64,000 nt of DNA from Gonatopus flavifemur (Eukaryota; Arthropoda; Insecta; Hymenoptera; Dryinidae). Below, piece after piece: positions 55,608 through 64,000 of the stretch. The stretch is from the NCBI GenBank assembly GCA_018340375.1, contig JAFFJZ010000091.1, positions 310,001-374,000 of the forward strand, read 5' to 3'. The notes beneath the pieces were generated by a model, which was not told where the DNA came from, ran no database searches, and was given only the letters and a program-made list of their open reading frames with translations. The position numbers were made by a program, and so were the translations under genes. Each line of letters opens with the position of its first letter. Position 1 is the stretch's first letter.

Positions 55608-58037
55608 GAGTCATTCCATGTCAGTTCATCCAGCCATGACACCCACCACCTCGGATTTCTATGAAATTTTTTTCATCGAATCTTATCACCATTCTATCGA
55701 CCAATTCAAAACCGTTTTCTTTTAAATCCCATACTTTTCGAGTTATAAAATAATAAAAATTCGCGAAATTGTGTATCAACGCTCCCCGACAGACCACGCG
55801 CCACGTGACAAAAATTCCAATAACTTTTGATCCAAATGGTATTTCATGCTCAAAATTATATGAGTCTCGTGGGGATATTCAAATTCGAAAAATACACGTT
55901 TCATCACTTTGGATTCATTGTGAGGGGGTTCTCAACGCAGACTTTATGAACTATTGATCATCTGGACGGGTAATTTTCAAATTCATATTTCGAGATGAGG
56001 CGTGGCAGCCACAGGACTGTTTTTTCTTAAATGAAATCTAAAGATGCCCGCTTCGAGAATATGAAGGGAAAAATCTGGTTTTTTGATCGCATCCATGGTG
56101 TTTTTAATTTTTTATCATTTTGCGTCATGATTTACGTTTTGATATTGTGCGATCACCTGTTTCTTATCCACGAACCTGGAAAACGATCGTATATTTCGAA
56201 TATTGACGTATACGAGGGTTATTAAAAAATTTGAATACGATTTCAAAATGGGGGATTCAGAAATGACGAAGCAAACATAACAAAAGAAATTGATAAAGTG
56301 AGAGAAAAATCCGCACAGTGGTGGGGGTCAAAATTCGATAATCCGTGTACGAGTTCTAAAGATTTCAGTTTTCCTAACACAACTGGATGAATTTGAGGGA
56401 GTGACACAAATAATTGTTCCTATCAAATTTTATTTTAATTGGTCTAAGAGAGAAAAAAACACGTGTTGACTAAATGTTGACTAGAAATGTATAATGTAGT
56501 AAGGAAAATCAGATTTTAATTCACATTCGACGAAGCAACCCAGTGAATATTTATTAGATGAAAACCAATGACACAAATTCCAGATATTGTTACATGATTA
56601 ATTAAAATATATGAACATCCGCAAATAAGCTCTACTATTATGAGGTTACCTTTATCACACAATAAGACCAAAACGGACATTAGGCTGTAATGCATATTTA
56701 ATCAAAACAATTCCATCAGTCTCGAAAACCTTCAGTGTTCTGGATTCACTTGTTATAGAAATATTAAGTCATCAGCATAACGATAGGTCAAGAAGTAGAA
56801 TTTCCAGTAATGTAATGCAAGACTGGTGTCTCTAAGAAACTGTCGATAACTTATTGACGGTGTCGTGTTTCTTTCAGCATTTCATTGCAGTCAATAATAG
56901 TCGAATTAACCACCTCCTTAGAAAAATAATACATTCTCCCGGATCCCTTTGTGGCCGGTTGGTTAACACATGGAATAATGTTGCATATAGGGCTCCAACA
57001 AATGTCTTCTTTTGATGGCCAGTGGAAAGATGGAGAAGGACCGAATGGATGTAGAAATTTCTCTTGAACATCACCTTCTTCTTCATTCTTAGATAAAACT
57101 AAACCAAAAAACCAATGTTCATCATCATAAGTGCAAGCAATATAATTGTTCACACCAATGTCAGACATCTTGACAGATGGATTTCCACCACAAAAATTAA
57201 ACACAGTGCAAAAGTTTTCATCCAAACTGACACGTTTTGTTGAGCAACAAAATTTGTCCAGTTGTGTTAGGAAAACTGAAATCTTTAGAACTCGTACAAG
57301 GATTATCGAATTTTGACCCCCTACACTGTGCGGATTTTTCTCTCACTTTATCAATTTTTTTTGTTATGTTTGCGTCGTCATTTTTGGATCCTCCATTTGG
57401 AAATCGTATTCAAATTTTCTGATAACCCTTGTATACGTCAATATTCGAAATATACGATCGTTTTCCAGGTTCGTGGATAAGAAACAGGTGATCGCACAAT
57501 ATCAAAACGTAAATCATGACGCAAAATGATAAAGAATTAAAAACACCATGGATGCGATCAAAAAACCAGATTCTTCTCTTCATATTCTCGAAGCGGGCAT
57601 CTTTAGATTTCATTTGAAAAAAACAGTCCTGTGGCTGCTACGCCTCATCTCGAAATATGAATTTGAAAATTACCCGTCCAGATGATGAATAGTTCATAAA
57701 GTCTGCGTTGAGAACCCCTTCACCATGAATCCAAAGTGATGAAACGTGTATTTTCCGAATTTGAATATCCCCACGAGACTCTCATATAATTTTGAGCATG
57801 AAATACCATTTGAATCAAAAGTTATTGGAATTTTTGTCACGTGGCGCGTGGTCTGTCGGGGAGCGTTGATACACAATTTCGCGAATTTTTATTATTTTAT
57901 AACTCGAAAAGTATGGGATTTGAAAGAAAACGGTTTTGAATTGGTCGATAGAATGGTGATAAGATTCGATGAAAAAAATTTCATAGAAATCCGAGGTGGT
58001 GGGTGTCATGGCTGGATGAACTGACATGGAATGACTC
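55608..58037 (-). mobile_element. Unclassified DNA transposon C, 2,430 bp, long inverted repeats
   Basis: The ends are GAGTCATTCCATGTCAGTTC at 55608 and the inverse ending GGAATGACTC at 58037, with ATAC on both sides (55604-55607 and 58038-58041), a 4-bp duplication. The terminal inverted repeats are about 750-800 bp and nearly identical, each containing a 64-codon mirrored frame. The CATTCCAT core also occurs in the ends of transposon B. The middle holds a fragment of the same transposase family. Confidence 0.75.
56851..57225 (-). pseudogene. C-terminal domain fragment of the unclassified transposase family
   Basis: The 124-codon frame has NYIACTYDDEHWFFGLVL, EEEGDVQEKFLHPFGPSPSF and HWPSKEDICWSPICNI, a module I recall at the C-terminus of proteins related to copies A and B. 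The D-x2-HWxxG and W-P-S-x-D-x-CW patterns are conserved there. The catalytic part is missing, so the element is non-autonomous. Confidence 0.5.
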
Positions 58038-58343
58038 ATACATTTGCATACGCTAGAGCAGGAGCGGACTATGGCCTGTGCCAACGGTGCCATGGCATAG
58101 GGACGGCAGGCCGTAACAGGGCGGCAATCGGGTCAAAGGAGATTTTTTTGTTTTGAATAATTTAAGAATAAGTTTTAGAAGAATAATAAATTCTGAGCAA
58201 TAAAACAACATTTTTTTGGCAATGAATATTTTCGTGGAATATCAATTCTCGCTGCCATATAAGGGGCGGCAAGCTAGATGGCGCAAGGGTGGCAAAAACG
58301 AAAGTCTGCCTCCGGGCTACACATAAAATACTTGGTTCCCATA
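58038..58343. other. Stretch with a short G-rich repeat
   Basis: Contains GGGACGGCAGG, GGGCGGCAATC and GGGGCGGCAAGC-like motifs near 58100-58270. No gene. Confidence 0.3.
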
Positions 58344-58800
58344 TCACGTCTCGACAACGTCATGAAAATGTACCATAGCATGTGTAAACAATGTCCTCAA
58401 AACGTGTTCTTCAACACATTGACTGAGTGTTCCTGAAACGTTTGGAAAACGTACTTTCACAAACATCTGTAGGACTTTGGACACGTTTTCAAAACGTTTT
58501 GAGAACTTTCGGTGCTGTTTGGGTGGAAACTCACGAGCGCGTGCTCTCAACATCATTTGTTTATTATTAAATGTCCATTGGATTACGAGATCTTTCACAA
58601 ATTCTGAGTAATTGCAATAACTCCTTGCTGAGTGATCGCAAAATATAATTTGCATTTTTTGATTCTGAAGGAATGAAAATTTCAACTTCTTAATTTTTAC
58701 CTCAAAAACTATGAATGGTGAAGAGAAATTTTTGATGAGAAAAATGTGTCTTTTGATGAACTCCAACAGGCTATATTTTGTATTTTTCATTTTGACGAAT
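58344..58800 (-). repeat. Repeat F, copy 1, with a 148-codon frame
   Basis: The minus-strand segment 58590-58800 (encoding KYSLLEFIKRHIFLIKNFS) matches 63535-63715 on the plus strand at about 75-80% by eye. The 148-codon frame continues with GTLSQCVEEHVLRTL but has no known domain. Probably a dispersed repeat and not a gene. Confidence 0.4.
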
Positions 58801-59399
58801 TTTTTTCTCGTTCTGCTGGTTCCCCGGATCAGATCTGAGATGTGTTCGAGCGCTTGTCGAGTTATTGCATGTAACCCCTCAATTATAAGGTAAAAATTTC
58901 CAAAGTTATATATATATATAACTTACTCCAATAGTTACTCCATGAATATTTGTGAGAAAATTTTATTTGCGAAATGAAATCAAAAATTTTCATATATTTT
59001 TATTAAAAAATCATTTTCTCGTAAACTATTCGTTGAAAGTTGATAAAACTTCAGGAGGATGCTGAAAAAGAAATACAATTAACAACAATATTGTCGAAAA
59101 ACTGTAATCAGAGATTGTTGTTTGTTTTTTATCAATTTTTAATAAACAAATGCTAATTCGCTTACCGTTGCGCACAGTGGGGTGGAATGCCAAAAAGATG
59201 GATAAAACTGTAAGGAGGCCTCAAATCTGCTCGCAACCCTGGTAAAAACTTCTGCTCGTCGGAGCCGGACTTTGAAACAAATGACGGGTAAAATGTTTCA
59301 ATTTCCGCTTCTTTCGCGCTCAGATACTGTTTCATTTACTCTCCAGCGTCACTTCATACCCTTTTTAAGCTCCCATTTTCACTAGGGAATCCAATCCTG
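58801..59399. other. AT-rich stretch
   Basis: Contains a TA microsatellite near 58905. No gene or long repeat. Confidence 0.35.
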
Positions 59400-60240
59400 G
59401 AGTGTTTTGGGGGTTGCTGATTACACATCCGTTGTTAAACTTCAAAATTCAAAATGGCGGATCTAATATGGCGGGCAAAAATTCATTGGATCTCTTTCAA
59501 ACGCGGTACCCATGGGTTCTTGGAGTCGCTGATCATGAATCTGCTGTAAAAATTTCAGAATTCCAAATGGCGGTCTCAGTATGGTGAACAACAATCCAAG
59601 AATTCAATGGATTGACTTCAAACTGTGTACCCAGGAGTTTTTGACATTGTTTTGAAAATGAACCCCATCTACTTCCCCCAATGAATAGAGTAACGAAATT
59701 GCGCGATATCAGATTCCAGATAGATTCCATTCAAAAATTTTCACTGGAATCTATGCAGTTTTTATCCAATGAAATCTGGTATAAAACTAATAAACTTTCC
59801 AACAATTTCTATCTGACATTTGAAACATGCACATCCAATTTGACAAGGGAAAAAGTTGGAAGCCCAGCTGGTATAAATAATAAATTTTCCTCCGCCTTGA
59901 ATTGGACGTGCAAGTTTGGGATATCAGATGGAAACTGGTGAAGAGGTGGTCAGTTTCAAACCTCTTTTCACCATACACGTGGAAAGATGGTTCACTCAAA
60001 TATCAACCTACTAGCCATCCCATTGCATCCAATAAAGTCTTATTCACTATTTTGCATTCTGAAATTTCGATAACAGAGTCGTGATTAGCGACTCCAAAAA
60101 CCCATGGGTAGTGAGTTTGAAAGAAATCCACCTAATTTTTGAATTTTTGTCCGTCTTATTGGATCCACCACTTTGAATTTTTTAATTTTTACAACGGATC
60201 CGTAATCAGCGACCCTAAAAACCTTCTGAATACTAGATTT
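59400..60240 (+). repeat. Degenerate GGCGG-unit array, third locus
   Basis: GTTGCTGATTACACATCC (59411) and GTCGCTGATCATGAATCTG (59524) head two units with CAAAATGGCGG and CCAAATGGCGG. Diverged unit pieces follow near 60085 and 60205. Between them lies a weak inverted repeat (ACATGCACATCCAATT at 59825 and AATTGGACGTGCAAGTT at 59899). Confidence 0.6.
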
Positions 60241-61119
60241 CAAGCAAATCTAACGAATAGTTTACGAGGAAATTATTTTTCAATAAAAAGATATGAAAAT
60301 TTTCCATTTCATTTCACGAATTAATCAACAAACTTTTTCCAAAATATTTATGGGGTGACTTACTACTACCTAGTAGGTTAACCTCCGATACTTTGTTTCA
60401 ATTTTCCTCACAATATCGAAAATTATGGCTCCATTTCAGAAATTTTTACCCTATATAGATTATAGAGACTTCCGAAGTAGCTGGCCAAGTGACCACGGTC
60501 ACTCTTCAACTGTTTTGATTGGTTCAAAAGTGGCCATGGGCTTTGTCAGATACTTCGGAAGCCTTATATGAAACGTTCAGGGTTAAAAACTAGAGAAAAA
60601 ATGCTAACTTTTATGTTTTTGAAAATTCCCGATACGTTTGAAAGATTTCAAGTAACAAGCGCTCGAAAATTGAAAGATTTCAAAAACGTCAGATTTTTAA
60701 AAAATCCTGTTTCGGAAGAAAGGTCTCAAAAAACAAAATTCGAAAATATGTATCAAATACTTTTTGCCCAAGAATCGAAAAAAAATACTCCATTGAATTC
60801 TGTAATTTGGATGTGAAAACTACGTGGATATGTATACAAAATTTCGATCATGAATTTTTTTAGTCATGTTGTTCAGCGCAAAAATTCGAGAAGTCAACTT
60901 CAAGTAGCTGTAGCGTCGTCATTTTGTTGGTTTACAACAAAATAACTTTTTCTCATAGATTCAAATTTAAATATCACAATGTTTCAAATTCCAATTTGGT
61001 AAATTCTTCCACTTTTTTGTAATAATAAAGTCTATAAGAAAAGATCTTGAAAAAGTTTCGTTTCACGACGAGGTTCCCGCTATACAATTTCTCAATGAGA
61101 ACCTCATGTCAACCCTGGT
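60241..61119. other. No gene seen
   Basis: AT-rich. ACTTCCGAAGTA near 60469 and TACTTCGGAAGC near 60552 form a short inverted pair. An 82-codon frame at 60568-60816 shows no domain. Confidence 0.35.
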
Positions 61120-61290
61120 GGAAATTCAAGTTTTGAGAGTTTTTCAGAAATGCTCAGAATATTTTCAGAGATTTTCAGGATTATCCTGAATTTTACATAG
61201 ACTTGCAGAGGTTTACAGAGAATGTTCGAATTTTGAGTCTTTCAAAGATTCTCAGAAATTCTCAGAGAAATATTTCCACCAACATCAAAC
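61120..61290. repeat. TCAGAG-rich repeat related to the 42.4-kb MITE
   Basis: Carries many TTTCAGAGA and CAGAAAT units and the segment TTTACAGAGA seen in the arms of the MITE at 42397-43010. Only one arm-like piece is visible. Confidence 0.35.
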
Positions 61291-61567
61291 TGTTTCCGTT
61301 TTTTCAATCCTTTTCAGTTCTTCCAAATATAAATCAAATTGTGGTGAACTGAGAATTATGGTTTATTTCAATTAATGGTTTTCATTACAGGAAGGCATTT
61401 TCCTATTGACGAATAAAAGGTGAAGAATAAAATGTACACAATTGATAAATAATGTCACGTTCCACAACATGCGGAATAAATACAAGGAGGAACTAAATAA
61501 CTTCCAGTGCTCTATGTCACGAATACAACTTGGATGAGTTAATCGCACAAATGGAAGAATTTCAATT

Positions 61568-62132
61568 TTACTCAAGACTGTATGGAGCAACATAAAACCT
61601 TGACTTTGAACTCGCAGGCGATCCCGAGAATAGATGAGAACATGAAACATTTCGTTGATACTCTTCACTAATTTTGAATCGTAGCGGTAGTAGTGATGCC
61701 GATTCTTGAACAGCATCGATTCTTTTCTATAGAAAAAGTATTCAGTTTTTATATATTTGTATAAAATATCGATATAAATTTGATATATTTTGTATAAAAG
61801 TTATCACTTCTATATGATACCTGCTTCTACTTCAGGGTGGAGACATTTTTATGATGTAAAATTTTCAATTGTAGATGTAATTAAACATAGTCAACAAAGA
61901 AATATACATCATTTCAAATACATACAATAAGTTCAAAAACATCAAGTATTTCCGTTTCTTTATAAGAAAGTACCTTCAATAATTTCAGTTGTATTTCTGA
62001 AACATGCTTGAAGAATTGAAACGTACCATCAAGATTCCTGAAATCAGTTGTGCTGTTAGGAAATGTCAAGAACATGTTAAGTTGATCGATCAGTGAGATA
62101 TTTTTACCGAGCGATAGGACCTGCTTCACAGT
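61568..62132 (-). CDS. Possible two-exon 3' gene end, unrecognised
   Basis: On the minus strand an exon at 61974-62132 is bounded by TTTATAG and GTACTT and is 159 nt, open and phase 0 (KQVLSLGKNISLIDQLNMFL). A second block at 61568-61726 starts after TCTATAG, also phase 0 and 159 nt to its stop (RIDAVQESASLLPLRFKIS). AATAAA on the minus strand near 61360 could be its polyadenylation signal. No family is recognised and upstream exons are not clear. Confidence 0.3.
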
Positions 62133-62443
62133 CTATAAAAGAACGTAAAATCTCCAGCGTCTTCTTAATGCTTTGGTAGATTCAACGGAGTTACATCGCT
62201 TTCAATTCACGCGGTTGTTGTTGTTCATCACTTATCACATCATTGCAAAATGCATTGATCTCTTCCTATATTCTTGACTGGTTCAAATATTCAATGCCAA
62301 CAGTGATATTCAGTTTAGAATGTGAGTAAGTTCATTTCCACTTAAATGAATAGAAATATTTTTATCATTCTTATACATATATATATATATCATGTTTACA
62401 ATCATCAGACGAAAAACGTGGTTTCTCAACGTTATTTAGAATA
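62133..62443. other. Upstream stretch, possible further exon
   Basis: Minus-strand DVISDEQQQPRELKA (about 62205-62275) lies between an ATATAG acceptor and a GTAACT donor, but its phase does not match the next exon. TA microsatellite at 62379-62390. Confidence 0.25.
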
Positions 62444-62713
62444 CACGGAAAGACCGAGTTTATCAATGATAAACAGTTTATCTTTATAAAAATGACTGTC
62501 AATTCAGGGAAAAAGAGGATCGCTGAAAAATATTCGTGGTGAGTTTATTGAGAATTCGTAGTGAAAATATCAAAGATTGATCGTCTTATTGTTCTTTCTT
62601 ACAGTGAAACTTCTAACTTATGGTAAATTCACTACGAATATTCTTCAATAATCCTTCTTTTCCCTAAATTGACAGTCATTCTTCTAAATATTGATGAACT
62701 CGGTCTTTCCGTG
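62444..62713. mobile_element. 270-bp MITE with TA duplication (Tc1/mariner-type)
   Basis: The ends are CACGGAAAGACCGAGTT and its inverse ending GGTCTTTCCGTG, flanked by TA on both sides (62442-62443 and 62714-62715). The arms are about 120 bp, imperfect, sharing AATGACTGTCAATT and GAATATTCGT segments. No coding sequence. Confidence 0.75.
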
Positions 62714-63534
62714 TACTCTTCTCTCCAATGTACTAAGAGAAATTAATTGATAAACAGTTCTTCAGAATGATGTTAGTGTAGATATCTGTGTTTAAGATTT
62801 TTCAAGATATCTCATACGATCCTTCGAGATTTTTCCAATCAAATATTCTTAAAATGTCTTTCAGAGGAAGGAACAAATATATTCGATTGCACAAGTTTTC
62901 AAGAGAGCAGGAATTTTTAACAAACGTTTGTTAAATTCTGCAAAGGGCGTATAGATATTTGAGGGTTCCCCTATTTGAAAAATCCCATAAGCTCTCTTGT
63001 AGAAATCTTATTAGTCTATATGAACTGCAAAAAGTTTTCATTACTTTGTATGTGGTTCCTGTCCTAGAATCCGGAAGAAAATTCAACTCATTTTGAACGA
63101 AAAGTTTTTTTTTTCCAAAAAATTGGAAAAAAAAATCAGAGATTGAGATCGAAACGGGGTGGATTCTCGTGAGGAAACTTACGGGTTTTCATAATTTCAT
63201 ATGAGAATGCGATAATTATATAGAATCAGGGATAAATTTGGAAATCATCCGCCCTTAGATGAAGTACATGGTGCTCTGAGGCTGTTCTCAGAGTGGAAGA
63301 ATAATCAAAATATATATATTCCATATCTAATTCAATACAGTTTATGCATAAGTTTAATATAATTACACGAGAATTATATCCGGGTGTCTCCCTGTAAAAT
63401 TGCCACCCCTAGCCTAGGCCGTGGCTCAGATTAGCCTAGGCGGAAATTGGAGGGTCGGATGCTAAAACTCACTGAGCGTTCGAACACGCTTTGAATCTGA
63501 TCCAGGAGACTGATAGAACAAGGAAGAAATTCGT
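62714..63534. other. No gene seen
   Basis: AT-rich. A GC-richer patch at 63385-63470 contains CCTAGCCTAGGCCGTGGC. Nothing assigned. Confidence 0.35.
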
Positions 63535-63715
63535 CAAAATGAAGAATAAAGAATATAGCCTGTTAGAATTCATCAAAGCATACATTTTGCCCGTAAAAAA
63601 TTTTTCTCTACCATCAATAGTTCGTGAGATAAAAAGTGAAAAGTGAAAATTTTCATTTCCTTAAAATCAAGAGAATTCAAATTAAATCTTGCGATCACTC
63701 AGCGAGAATTGATTG
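63535..63715 (+). repeat. Repeat F, copy 2
   Basis: GAATATAGCCTGTTAGAATTC and GCGATCACTCAGCGAGAAT match the reverse complement of 58590-58800. A few indels break the shared frame. Confidence 0.5.
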
Positions 63716-64000
63716 GAAAGACTTGAAATTTGGTATACGGCTTCAATAATGATCCCCGATAACAACTAGTGAGTCAAATTTGTCGAAATATCTCATCGTT
63801 CAATGAATGTTCAATGGTAACAAATGCTGTTGGGAATACGCATTTTCAAGGTTTCATGGAAAAACCTGTCGAAGGAATTTTTGATTTGGAAAAACTCAAA
63901 GCAACAAAGTTGTTTGTCAATGTTCGAAAAAATTTTCCTGGAATTTTTGAATCAACCAAGTGAAAAATGAAGGAGATATTGAATATTGTTTATAATGACG

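Noticed and set aside
56031..57613. Mirrored 64-codon frames in transposon C
   Set aside because: They lie in the terminal inverted repeats and look like by-products. No family match.
1..64000. tRNA, rRNA or snRNA genes
   Set aside because: No cloverleaf with box A/B elements or rRNA-like sequence was noticed by eye. A tRNAscan or Rfam search would be decisive.

Overview
The window is eukaryotic nuclear DNA, almost certainly from an arthropod and most likely an insect. AT-rich sequence, spliceosomal introns with GT...AG borders, and mariner, piggyBac, hAT-like, Ty3/gypsy, RTE and Polinton elements all point that way. An order such as Hymenoptera is only an impression. Nearly the whole 64 kb is transposable-element sequence, much of it inserted inside other elements, with a few gene fragments of host type.

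Layout: (1) 1-1.5 kb: minus-strand THAP-domain gene with phase-1 micro-exons. (2) 1.8-4.1 kb: perfect-looking foldback element. (3) 4.4-20.6 kb: a broken Ty3/gypsy element carrying a 130-bp MITE, a full RTE-type LINE, the truncated left part of a Polinton/adintovirus-like element (protease, major capsid, core-like protein, minor capsid, integrase, packaging-ATPase tail) and an intact mariner that joins the Polinton directly to the gypsy reverse transcriptase. (4) 20.9-26.1 kb: Tudor-like exon split by a 4.3-kb hAT-like transposon. (5) 26.7-35.7 kb: two inverted copies of a ~300-350-bp repeat enclosing a second, intact hAT-like transposon with a 781-aa transposase, an array of ~120-bp repeats, and a head-to-head pair of an unclassified DNA transposon. 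(6) 36-40 kb: splice-signal cluster and an endogenous chuvirus-like glycoprotein. (7) 43.5-54.9 kb: a SAP-SWIM-YqaJ nuclease gene broken by an unclassified DNA transposon, which is itself broken by a piggyBac. (8) 55.6-58.0 kb: a third member of the unclassified transposon family. (9) 58-64 kb: repeats, a TA-flanked MITE and a possible spliced gene end.

Functionally this is a transposon graveyard, not an operon. Only a few open frames look intact: mariner transposase, the 781-aa hAT-like transposase, and small Polinton proteins. Exact target-site duplications could be read for RTE, the gag MITE, mariner, both hAT-like elements, the 2.4-kb element and one terminal MITE, with weaker matches for piggyBac and its host element. 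These give a clear order of insertion. The most interesting items are the two hAT-like elements with unusual transposases, the three related unclassified transposons, the broken SAP-SWIM-YqaJ gene, and the mariner with mismatched flanks.
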